Shown here in pieces: positions 37,340 to 46,211 of a stretch of DNA of 64,000 bases. The position numbers and the translations under genes are program-made. Position 1 is the first letter of the stretch. Each line of letters starts with the position of its first letter. The notes beneath the pieces are model-generated. The model saw nothing but the letters and a program-made list of their open reading frames with translations, ran no database searches and was not told the origin of the DNA. Source of the DNA: Bacteroidia bacterium (GTDB lineage: Bacteria > Bacteroidota > Bacteroidia > UBA4408); contig JADLFI010000004.1 of assembly GCA_020845635.1 (NCBI GenBank), positions 62,001 to 126,000 on the forward strand, written 5' to 3'.

Positions 37340-37573
37340 CTAGTTACTATTGTTAGTATTATTTTTTTTTTTATTCAATCGTAAGGCCATATATAATCTA
37401 AATGCGGCATACAACAGAACTATGCAACCATACATTACCCTGTTACGTGGTATAAGCTCAATAAACGCTTGCGTAAATACTAAACTAAAACCTATTGTTA
37501 AATATACGCCTACCATTACTATTCCTAAATAGTATGCTGTTTTCTTGAGCGATTTATTTGATTCTATTTCCAT
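37340..37573 (-). CDS. Small two-helix membrane protein
   Basis: The open frame extends to 37687, but the ATG at 37573 is preferred. An exact -7 box (TATTTTTG, 37578-37585) sits between the two candidate starts, and the upstream residues are not conserved-looking. The 77-residue product has two hydrophobic helices (YYLGIVMVGVYLTIGFSLVF and YGCIVLLYAAFRLYMAL) and a Lys/Asn-rich tail. It is the first gene of the run leading to the PstS-like, TPR and PorG-like genes. The function is unknown. Confidence 0.65.
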   Translation of the reverse strand: MEIESNKSLKKTAYYLGIVMVGVYLTIGFSLVFTQAFIELIPRNRVMYGCIVLLYAAFRLYMALRLNKKKNNTNNSN

Positions 37574-37577
37574 GCTG

Positions 37578-37585
37578 CAAAAATA
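37578..37585 (-). promoter_or_regulatory. -7 box just upstream of the small membrane protein
   Basis: TATTTTTG on the minus strand ends four bases before the ATG at 37573, so a transcript would start nearly at the start codon. No clear -33 element was found. Confidence 0.4.
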
Positions 37586-37801
37586 TGAATACAAATTAAT
37601 GAAAAAGAAGCTAATAAAAGCGTGAATATTCTTTAAAAGATGTAATTTTTCAACCCTTGTTAATGATTTGAAGCTAAGTATAACCAATTTTTCTTTTATC
37701 AGGGAATGAGTATTATAAATATGAGCAAGGATGAATTTCTGATTTTATGGGAGTATTGATACTATAATTACGATGAAATGGCGAAGGTTATTTGCTAAAA
37801 T

Positions 37802-37828
37802 AAAAAAGCCCCAATTTGGGGCTTTTTT
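37802..37828. terminator. Bidirectional intrinsic terminator
   Basis: AAAAAAGCCCC, loop AATTT, GGGGCTTTTTT: a perfect 11-bp stem with A and T runs on both sides. It ends the long minus-strand transcript of the 2569-residue protein (stop at 37851). Confidence 0.85.
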
Positions 37829-37850
37829 ATTTTACATTTTGAAATAATTA

Positions 37851-40800
37851 TTACTTGATAACATTGATTTTTTCGGTAGCTGTTATTTTGCTTCCGCTCA
37901 CTTTTACCAGATAATTTCCATTAGCCAAATGGTTCAAATTAATTTCTTTAGTACCTTTCAAGCTAACATTTTCCTGAACATATACTCTTTTACCAATTAA
38001 ATCAAATATTTCAATGTTTCCGGCATCTTTTATATGATTAAAGTTAATCATAAGCTTTTGCCCATCAGATTTAATACTTATATTTTTATTGGTTACTGAA
38101 GCAATTCCGGTTGTATTAATTACCTCAATGGTTGTTGATTGAGTACTGCTGCACAATCCATTATTTACTGTTAGCATTACCGTATAATTACCCACTTGAT
38201 TATAAGTATGAGATATATTGGCAGAACCATTATTGACAATAGTTCCGTCACCAAAATCCCAGTTATAACTAATAGCTCCTGGCGCTGATGCAATAAAATC
38301 AACAGCTTGGTTATTAGTTAAATCAACACTTGTAATACTTGTAGAAAGTGAAGCATTAATACTGTTTCCGCCATCAATGGTAAAGAAATCGGTTGCATAA
38401 TATAAATCCGGACTAGTACCTAAAGTCATATCTACAACATAATTACCGGCATTTAGGTTATTTACGGTGTAGGAGCCGGAAACTCCATTTACTGTACTTA
38501 TTACCGTATTGTTCTGATCTTTAATTTGCATGTCAAAAGTTCCGGCAGATGGATAATTTACCACAACACTACCATCATTTCCACTACATGTTTCGTCAGA
38601 AGGGGTAAATGAAACAGCAGGTTTAAAGTGCAGTTTAAATCGGGTAGTATAAGTGCCGATTGGTAAAGTAACAGTGTATGAGTTTTGATTACGCAAATTA
38701 ATCATATCACCGGTTTGGGTATCTTCCAAATATATTAATACAGAAGGAGAGAAAGTTGAAGCATCTACCAATCTGATGGTATATGATGTATTTGCTTGAA
38801 TTATTAAGCCTAAATCAACTATTTTATCACTATTAAATGCTCCCATTCTATTGATTGAAAGATTATGGCTATCCACAACTGTAAAAATATGAGGGAAGCC
38901 CGGTATAGGAGACAACATAATGCCGGCATCGGTTGATGAGTCATAACTGTCAGAAGCAGTAGGGTCAAAATATAATGCCATATCATTGGCAAACCCATTT
39001 CCGCTAACATCCATTCTTAATAAGTCAGGTACAACACCATCACTAAAGAAGTTAGCATTTAAATCGCTATAGCTTGTTTTTCTAATAGAATTATTAACGT
39101 TAATAGTTCCGGTAGTTAATGCAGTTACAAGGAAAGCCTGTGATGAAGCAATAACATCAGTTACACCACCTGTTCCTATTGTTCCGTTCCATGAACCATA
39201 ACTACCTGCATAGCCTCCTGAAGTAATAAATGCACGATATCCAACCGATGAAAGTACACTACTATTAATACTTTGAAGCAAGTTCCAACTAATAGGAGAT
39301 GGGTATGGGTTTCCTATTAAGTTTATACCTTCACCAGCGCCTGTTCCGGAGGTACGAGTTAGGTTGTAACCTCCCGGAATGCTTCCATTAATAACCGAGC
39401 CAAATACATCAACTGTGGTGTTGCCTGGTACTATACATGCAAATCCTTTTAATGGTGTAATAGGAGTTGTTGCTCCTGTTGCTCCAATCCATCCGTATTC
39501 CGGGGTAGGATTAATATTTGTTTCATCATATTCCCAAACAGTAGCTAATTGGGTATAGCTAGCACCAGGAATGAATATTTGTCCGTTTAGGGCGGCATTA
39601 ATGGTAAAATCATCGCGCCATCCGGTAGTTGTATTATTAACCATAGCTCCTGTAACAGGTGATGACAAATAGTGATATCCTGATAGTGAACCAACTTTAC
39701 GTTCAACAGAAACATTGCCTGTAATAGTACCTGCCATTGGGTTAACTAACGCTGTTTTACCGGTAACGGAGCGTAGTACTAATTTTCCATCAGAGTCTAA
39801 TTGACCTGCAGTAGTTGTTAAAACTCCTGTTACATTTGTAGTATTAGTTAAGGTTGTGGTACCACTGGTATTGTTAATTGTTAAATTATCAAAGGTTGTT
39901 TTACCACCAATTGTTTGAGCTCCTAAGGTACTGTTAAACTCTACACTTCCCGGTGTTACGCTAGGGTCAACAATACTTACTCTGGCATTGGCCGAGCCGG
40001 CTACTAACCAGTTACCTTTTACGTTTAGTTTATATCCATTGGTATTGATTCCGTTTGCTATAAAGTATGGTGGGGCACTGTTAAAAGTAATATTGCGACA
40101 TGTAGCTTCACAGTTCAACACAATTTGTGCCGCACTAGAAGGAATAATTACATCAATTGAACCATTAGGAATGGTATTACAAGCCCAGTTCCCCGGATCG
40201 CACCAATCGTTAGATATTCCTATCCAGTTTCCATATCCACTACCCAATACATTTAAGGTATATTCTTCAATTTCACCACTATTGTAGCCGGTAGCATCGC
40301 ATGGATCATAACTTGGTGTACCATCTGTAACCATTACTCGCATACGTACAGGGCCGTTAATACCGGTACATGGAATAGTAATGATATGTGAAGAAGTTCC
40401 GACAACCGGACTTTGTGGAATTAATACATTTTCTCCAGCGTCACTAAAATCACCATCACCGTTTAAGTCAATCCAGGCCACACGACCAAGTGAAGCTCCT
40501 CCAAAAGTTTTAATGTTTAACTGGTAAGAGAATCCTTTTTGAACATTTGTGGTAATAGATTGGAAATTTTGATAATTATCTCCGGTGGCGTCATAAGTAG
40601 AGTTATTGTTAATTGTATTGAACTCAACATTAGTAATATAATGATTGATAATAGAAGGGCTATTGGCAATACTTGATGCACAACGTGGTGTAATACTTAC
40701 AACCGGAGTGGTTTGGATTAAACAACCCGGACCATTTTGAACTTTTGCTCTAGCATATAGCGTACCGTTAATTCTATCAATTATCCTAATATCATTATCG

Positions 40801-43800
40801 CCATCGGTTGGTTCAATAGATGAAACGTTCATGAAATTGTTTAAAGAAAATTCCCATGATAAAACGTCACCGGTGTTACCGCTTAGCGATAAGGTGTAGC
40901 TATCATTAACTGTACTGGTTGCAGGTACAGGAGTTACATTTATTGTACCCGCAACGGTTGGTGTTATACAAGGGAAACATTCTAATTTTAACTGAAAAAT
41001 ACCTTGAGCTCCACCGAAACCACCAACTAAGATATAATATTCAACTCCATTAGTGGTTTGCCATGAAACTTGCGATTGCTGACCATTTCCACAGCCACTA
41101 TAATCATCATTAGAAGCTAAGCAAGTTAAGGAAGCACATGAGCCGGTGTAAACAGCTATTTTAGTATTAAAGTTGGTTCCATTACAGGTGCTTAGTCTAA
41201 AGTAATCACCGTTACCTGTAGTTCTGTACCAAATACCGTTAATTCCCGCAACACTCATACCACCGCATACAGCTACAGGGTCACCTAATGAGGTTCCTCC
41301 GTTTGAGTTTTGACCATTGGCAATATTTCCGCAATAAATTGGGATAGCATCATCACAAAGGTCATTCATAGGTACTGGCGGAGGAACTATATTAACCACA
41401 CATATTGAAATGTTGGAATTTAAAGGCACTCCCGAGTCATAATCATAAACACGCAAATAATAGGTTTGTCCAATGGTTAACCCATTTAAAATTAATGTTT
41501 CGGTTTGGCCATCGCCATAATTATTTACACAATCAACTAATACCATAGAAACACAAGTGCCACTATAAGCAGCAATAGCCATATCATAATTTCCTTGGCC
41601 GGTAGCCTGAATAATGGTAGAGGCTTGTGCTGCAGTAAATTTATACCAAACATCGTCATTTAAATCACCACCGCATGAAGGTGTTGATTGAGGTGATAAA
41701 GTTGCTCCTGAAACATCTTGAAGATAAGGTACACAACCATTAGCAGCGATTAAACTAATAGCTCCTCCACAATTATCATTTGCCGGAGGGGCAGGTATTG
41801 TTGGGCTGGTAACACAAATTGTGAATGTTAAGGTTGCCGGTACACCTGCACCTACATCAAAAACGCGAACATAATAGGTGTTACCTACCGTTAACCCGGT
41901 TAGGGTTAATTCTTCGGTACCGCCATTTCCGGTTAAATCCATACAAGCAATTCCTGATGCGCCACAAGCTCCATTAAATGCTTCAATGATAGCATCAAAT
42001 GAGGCAGAACCAACAACAGTTACTTTATGAATGCTTTGAGTGGCTACAAATTTATACCAAACATCATCATTATTAGTACCAAAGCATGTAGTTGGAGGGG
42101 TTGATTGAGTGGCATTTAGTACCGTTCCAGGAGTTGGAGTACCACAAATAGGGCTAGGGCTAGGGGTAAGTGAAATAGCTCCGGCACAATTATCATTTGC
42201 AGGGCCAGGAGTAACCACTCCATTTACTACACATATATCAAAATTACCTTGAGTAGCGTAGCCGGCACCCCTACCATACACTCTTATTCTATAAGTTGTT
42301 CCTATAGTTAAGCCTTGTAAACTTAAGGTTTCAGTACCACCTATTCCGGCTCCGTCAACACATTGAATCAACGCACCGTTGCAAGCAGCAGTTCTAAGTT
42401 CAAGAACGGCATTTAATGGAGCAGTTGGAACAACTATTATATCGTGTGCTGTAGAAGAAGCAACAAAACTATACCATACATCATCATCAGGGTTTCCAAC
42501 AAAACCTCCGCATAAACTACCGGGCAACCCCGAATTGGTAGCACCAACTGTAGTTCCTGCGGTTGGGATACAGGTTGCATTTGAGGTTAATCCTATGGCA
42601 TTACCGCATAAGTCGTTAGCCGGTGGAGGATTTAAAACAACCTGATTTACAACACATATATCAAAATTGCTGTTTGGAGGATATCCTGAACCATAATCAT
42701 ATACTCTTATATAATATGTAGAACCGGCAGTTAAGCCTCCTTGATTAATAACTTCGGTACCTCCTGAACCGGATAAGTTAGCGCAAGCTAAACTATTTAA
42801 TGTGCCGCATGAACCTTCTAATAATTCGAGCACTATATCCATTCCTAAAGCTCCTACTCCTGTTATACTTACAGAGGTTGAGGTTGCCACAAATTTATAC
42901 CAAACATCGTCATTGGCATTACCTCCACAAGCAGTTGCAGGGCTTGATAATGTTGCATTCTCTACTGTACCTGAGGTATTTACACAAGATACACCCGGGG
43001 TTAATGAAAAAGCTCCTAGGCAATTGTCGTTAGCCGGTGGGGGTGGAATATAGGTAACACAAATATTAAATGTTCCATAAATGGCAGTTCCTTTATCAAA
43101 CACTCTTACCCGGTAGGTGTTTCCAACAACCAAAGTATTAAGGTTTAGAACTTCAGTTCCGCCTGCAAAAGTATTATCCACACAGCCTACCTGAGTAGGG
43201 GTTACACAGCTATTATCTTGGTAACATGTCAAAACAATATCAATACCCGAAGTAGCCTGAGCTGTAATGGTTACATTAGTAGATGGAGCGGTAAAGGTGT
43301 ACCAAACATCATCATCGGGGTCGCCTCCACAAGTTGGAGCAGATACTCCGGAAGAAGTTGCATTAACGGTTGTACCGGCTGTATAGCTGCAGGTTAAACC
43401 AGGTGTTAATACCGAACCCGGACAATCATCATTTGGAGGTGGTGCTGCGGTAGTAGTAAAAGGCTCAAAAGGTGAATAAGGGCTAACCGGTCCGCCACAG
43501 TTTGTTCTTACTCTGAAATGGTAATTAGTGGCAGGAGTTAATCCTATTAGATTGGTACTATTACCTGGTATTGCACTTAATAATGTATAAGGTCCCGAAG
43601 GAGCCGGGCCGTACTCTACATCAAAACTGGAGGCACTACAAGCTAATGGATTCCAGTTAAGTGTTGCAGTAGTATATCCTACCGGACCGGCAGTTAATGT
43701 GTTTGGGGTAGGACAAGAGTTTTCGATAGTAATTTGATCAATAGCCATATTAAACCCATTCAATCCAAAAGCTCTTAAGGCTATACGCACATTAGGGTTT

Positions 43801-45560
43801 CCGGCATAAGCAGATAAACAGGCTGAGAAATCTTGCCAAAACATTGTTCCTGCTGATGCGTTATATCTATAACAAGTTGGTGCTCCCGATATTAATGACC
43901 ATGTATTTCCACCATCTGTTGAGGCTTCAAAGCGTATATAATCATTTTTGCCCGGCAGGTTATTGTCTTGTGCCATACTTATAGTTATGGTAGGAGAAGT
44001 TAAGGCTGAAAAGTCCATACACGGTAGGATTAAACGTGCTTGGTTTCCTGCAGGGAATGAATAACTGTTAAAAACGGCAAAACCATTGTTGGCAGTAGCT
44101 AACGAAGGAGGAGCTGCTGAACCCGGAACAAATGTACTACTATATACTATAGCCCAATTATACGAAACATTAGGGGCTATAGTTTGCATAGCATATGCCG
44201 GATTAGGGGAAGCTGAAAACGTTTCGATATAAGGGAAGGTGGTATTTCTGGAAATAACTTTTAATACTGTTGGTATGTCATCATTTGCATTATTAGGATC
44301 TCCAATAGTATTTTGACTGCATAAAAAACTATAAGTACCGTTGGCACTCATATTAATTGTTGGACTGCATATTACATCTTGTGTAGAATTCACTCCCAAA
44401 GTACCTGTATTAATTGTAGCTGTTACCGTTGCAACAATTACTCCGGTTACATCAACAGTAACGGTGGTTGGATTAACAGAGAAATCGTGAATTGCTGTAC
44501 CTTCATTTTTTATTCTTACCGTAACAACTTGTGAGCCATTTCCACAGCTCTCCGAAGGAGTTACTAAAGATACTACACTAATATCAATAGGCGTAGGTGC
44601 TGGTGGTGTCCAAATATAACTTCTACCCGAAGTTGGTGGAGTGGTGGTTAACTGAGTAATGCAATTATGACTATTAGCAGTTCCATCTTCACTTGTATTC
44701 CAATTATTACTGCTTGGAGCTGAGAGCATTACTCTACGGTTATTATAATCTGAGTTGTTGTTTCCTCTTAATCCTACTTGAGGAGCCGGATTAGACGTAG
44801 TTCCGGCAAACGAACATGAACCATAAGTAACCTGAACGGAATTGTCAATTTCATTTAACCTGATTTGAAAATTATACCATTGATTAGGTGCTGATTGACT
44901 TTTAGCGTTTTTCCATTGTACTACCAATGTTCTGGCGGGTGCAGATCCAATAGTTTGGTATCTTATTTCGCCTGTGTACTGTGTGTAATTACCACTTACA
45001 CTTGATGTAGCCGGAGCTGATATAGTAAAGCTGGTGGCCGTTTTTGAAACAACAGTTGCTAAGGCAGGGATACCTGTTCCAAATACACGAGCTCCTATTT
45101 GAATGCCTCCGGTATTTACAGTAGTATTTACCACAGGTGAACCCACAGTGGTGGTGCCTACAATGATATAACTTCCAACTAAGTCTCGTCCAAAACCAGA
45201 AATGACATTGTTTAAGCCTATTGAGTTAGAAATGGGATTACTCGTAACCCCCCCTGATTGATTCCCCATTGAAATATACCCGTCCATATTAATAGAGAAA
45301 TCGGTATAGTTAACTCCATTATATTTAAACGTAAATCCTATAGGTAATCCTGCAGAATATCCAATATCCCAAGGAATTTGAGTACTTTCGTCAGAAAGGG
45401 CAACTACCGTACCTCCCGTAATAGGTGTATAGGTACCGGTATTAGTTGAGAAAGTATAATTTGGCGAAGCAACCTGGGCCTTGCTAATTTTAAGGGCACA
45501 AAAAACAATAACTAGCAAGAACAGACCAAATTTCTGAGATATAAGTATATTTTTATTCAT
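37851..45560 (-). CDS. Giant T9SS-secreted protein with FN3, PPC-like, GEVED and PKD domains
   Basis: The 2569-residue product has a signal peptide (to about residue 29, SKAQ). It has an N-terminal jelly-roll region (about 30-330), a CARDB-like segment (about 325-440), a second beta-sandwich (about 450-610) and a fibronectin III domain (about 615-705). Six PPC-like repeats follow (about 706-1540, consensus ND.C..AI.L....CGG...DDVWY.F...GGTE...L.GL..G.TY..RV.D.G). A GEVED domain lies near 1640-1767 (WIDLNGDGDFSD, SGEIEEYTL). A beta-helical stretch of short Thr/Asn-rich repeats (about 1770-2150) precedes a PKD domain near 2410-2470 (NWDFGDGT). The last 80 residues are a type A T9SS sorting domain (IEIFDLIGKRVY ... 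LANGNYLVKV). No enzyme domain was found. The role is probably surface adhesion or matrix. Confidence 0.88.
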   Translation of the reverse strand: MNKNILISQKFGLFLLVIVFCALKISKAQVASPNYTFSTNTGTYTPITGGTVVALSDESTQIPWDIGYSAGLPIGFTFKYNGVNYTDFSINMDGYISMGNQSGGVTSNPISNSIGLNNVISGFGRDLVGSYIIVGTTTVGSPVVNTTVNTGGIQIGARVFGTGIPALATVVSKTATSFTISAPATSSVSGNYTQYTGEIRYQTIGSAPARTLVVQWKNAKSQSAPNQWYNFQIRLNEIDNSVQVTYGSCSFAGTTSNPAPQVGLRGNNNSDYNNRRVMLSAPSSNNWNTSEDGTANSHNCITQLTTTPPTSGRSYIWTPPAPTPIDISVVSLVTPSESCGNGSQVVTVRIKNEGTAIHDFSVNPTTVTVDVTGVIVATVTATINTGTLGVNSTQDVICSPTINMSANGTYSFLCSQNTIGDPNNANDDIPTVLKVISRNTTFPYIETFSASPNPAYAMQTIAPNVSYNWAIVYSSTFVPGSAAPPSLATANNGFAVFNSYSFPAGNQARLILPCMDFSALTSPTITISMAQDNNLPGKNDYIRFEASTDGGNTWSLISGAPTCYRYNASAGTMFWQDFSACLSAYAGNPNVRIALRAFGLNGFNMAIDQITIENSCPTPNTLTAGPVGYTTATLNWNPLACSASSFDVEYGPAPSGPYTLLSAIPGNSTNLIGLTPATNYHFRVRTNCGGPVSPYSPFEPFTTTAAPPPNDDCPGSVLTPGLTCSYTAGTTVNATSSGVSAPTCGGDPDDDVWYTFTAPSTNVTITAQATSGIDIVLTCYQDNSCVTPTQVGCVDNTFAGGTEVLNLNTLVVGNTYRVRVFDKGTAIYGTFNICVTYIPPPPANDNCLGAFSLTPGVSCVNTSGTVENATLSSPATACGGNANDDVWYKFVATSTSVSITGVGALGMDIVLELLEGSCGTLNSLACANLSGSGGTEVINQGGLTAGSTYYIRVYDYGSGYPPNSNFDICVVNQVVLNPPPANDLCGNAIGLTSNATCIPTAGTTVGATNSGLPGSLCGGFVGNPDDDVWYSFVASSTAHDIIVVPTAPLNAVLELRTAACNGALIQCVDGAGIGGTETLSLQGLTIGTTYRIRVYGRGAGYATQGNFDICVVNGVVTPGPANDNCAGAISLTPSPSPICGTPTPGTVLNATQSTPPTTCFGTNNDDVWYKFVATQSIHKVTVVGSASFDAIIEAFNGACGASGIACMDLTGNGGTEELTLTGLTVGNTYYVRVFDVGAGVPATLTFTICVTSPTIPAPPANDNCGGAISLIAANGCVPYLQDVSGATLSPQSTPSCGGDLNDDVWYKFTAAQASTIIQATGQGNYDMAIAAYSGTCVSMVLVDCVNNYGDGQTETLILNGLTIGQTYYLRVYDYDSGVPLNSNISICVVNIVPPPVPMNDLCDDAIPIYCGNIANGQNSNGGTSLGDPVAVCGGMSVAGINGIWYRTTGNGDYFRLSTCNGTNFNTKIAVYTGSCASLTCLASNDDYSGCGNGQQSQVSWQTTNGVEYYILVGGFGGAQGIFQLKLECFPCITPTVAGTINVTPVPATSTVNDSYTLSLSGNTGDVLSWEFSLNNFMNVSSIEPTDGDNDIRIIDRINGTLYARAKVQNGPGCLIQTTPVVSITPRCASSIANSPSIINHYITNVEFNTINNNSTYDATGDNYQNFQSITTNVQKGFSYQLNIKTFGGASLGRVAWIDLNGDGDFSDAGENVLIPQSPVVGTSSHIITIPCTGINGPVRMRVMVTDGTPSYDPCDATGYNSGEIEEYTLNVLGSGYGNWIGISNDWCDPGNWACNTIPNGSIDVIIPSSAAQIVLNCEATCRNITFNSAPPYFIANGINTNGYKLNVKGNWLVAGSANARVSIVDPSVTPGSVEFNSTLGAQTIGGKTTFDNLTINNTSGTTTLTNTTNVTGVLTTTAGQLDSDGKLVLRSVTGKTALVNPMAGTITGNVSVERKVGSLSGYHYLSSPVTGAMVNNTTTGWRDDFTINAALNGQIFIPGASYTQLATVWEYDETNINPTPEYGWIGATGATTPITPLKGFACIVPGNTTVDVFGSVINGSIPGGYNLTRTSGTGAGEGINLIGNPYPSPISWNLLQSINSSVLSSVGYRAFITSGGYAGSYGSWNGTIGTGGVTDVIASSQAFLVTALTTGTINVNNSIRKTSYSDLNANFFSDGVVPDLLRMDVSGNGFANDMALYFDPTASDSYDSSTDAGIMLSPIPGFPHIFTVVDSHNLSINRMGAFNSDKIVDLGLIIQANTSYTIRLVDASTFSPSVLIYLEDTQTGDMINLRNQNSYTVTLPIGTYTTRFKLHFKPAVSFTPSDETCSGNDGSVVVNYPSAGTFDMQIKDQNNTVISTVNGVSGSYTVNNLNAGNYVVDMTLGTSPDLYYATDFFTIDGGNSINASLSTSITSVDLTNNQAVDFIASAPGAISYNWDFGDGTIVNNGSANISHTYNQVGNYTVMLTVNNGLCSSTQSTTIEVINTTGIASVTNKNISIKSDGQKLMINFNHIKDAGNIEIFDLIGKRVYVQENVSLKGTKEINLNHLANGNYLVKVSGSKITATEKINVIK
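41360..43440 (-). repeat. Six tandem PPC-like coding repeats
   Basis: About 400-420 bp per unit. Copies 1-5 (residues about 706-1395) are closely similar. Copy 6 (about 1395-1540) is diverged, with GIWYRTTGNGDY in place of DDVWYKF. The DNA of copies 1-5 shares short runs only, so the array is old. Confidence 0.8.
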
Positions 45561-45936
45561 ATTTACCTCCTTTTACTTTAGTTGCAGAAACCATTTTGTA
45601 GTGTTCATTATCAACCAATAATTGGGCAAGCTCGTTAAAAGATTTTTTTGCAATTAAATCTTGAACATCTTTGCTTAAACCCTTAATGGTTGATTGATTT
45701 CCGGGAATCCATGCTTCCATTTCGCTGTTAAAAGAGGTGTAATCAATTTCGAAGCCCTTAATAACAACAAATGGGAGCTCTTGGAGCATTTTTTCCTCCG
45801 CGCTAATTTGACCGGGAATTTCGGCCTGGGTTTGGTAGGCAGGAACCGGGACTATTGCCGACTGTGCCTTTGCTGATACTGAGTAAGCTGCCAAAGCAGT
45901 AAATATCAGCACCAAGGTTTTTGATTTTTTTTTCAT
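45553..45936 (-). CDS. Small secreted protein coupled to the giant cargo gene
   Basis: The 127-residue product has a signal peptide (about 1-24, SAKAQS). The mature part has an acidic mid-section (IKGFEIDYTSFNSEMEAW) and helices at the C terminus (SKDVQDLIAKKSFNELAQLLVD). The family is not recognised. It overlaps the start of the 2569-residue cargo gene by eight bases, so the two are translationally coupled and the small protein is made first. A chaperone-like or co-secreted role is possible but untested. Confidence 0.6.
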   Translation of the reverse strand: MKKKSKTLVLIFTALAAYSVSAKAQSAIVPVPAYQTQAEIPGQISAEEKMLQELPFVVIKGFEIDYTSFNSEMEAWIPGNQSTIKGLSKDVQDLIAKKSFNELAQLLVDNEHYKMVSATKVKGGKYE

Positions 45937-46155
45937 TGTTAAGTGTATATTGAGATTAATTTTTTTAGCTTAGTGGTTTTTTGTAGCTCAAAGAGCAATT
46001 TATTTTAACATAATTTTAACAAAAGTTTCCTGTTTCAACGAGCATTTAAAATAAAAGTTACAAAAAAAGATAAAATTTTATAGACATACCTTTGTATTTA
46101 TGGCACGAAAGTATAAAAAATAGGAGATAAAATATTTTTTTTAACATTTAATTTA

Positions 46156-46163
46156 TAGTTTTG
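46156..46163 (+). promoter_or_regulatory. Candidate -7 box for the GT39-like gene
   Basis: TAGTTTTG matches TAnnTTTG exactly, 48 bases before the ATG at 46212. Another exact box, TACCTTTG at 46087-46094, is further upstream. Which is used cannot be decided, and neither has a clear -33 element. Confidence 0.4.
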
Positions 46164-46211
46164 GTTAATTTATAGATTATTTGTTGTGAAAAATTATACC
46201 TTTAAACTTTT

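Noticed and set aside
37574-37687. 38-residue N-terminal extension of the small membrane protein
   Set aside because: An exact -7 promoter box lies within it and the shorter start gives a normal two-helix protein.
46100-46123. Seven-codon frame MARKYKK as a gene
   Set aside because: Too short to distinguish from chance; kept only as a low-interest observation tied to the -7 box.
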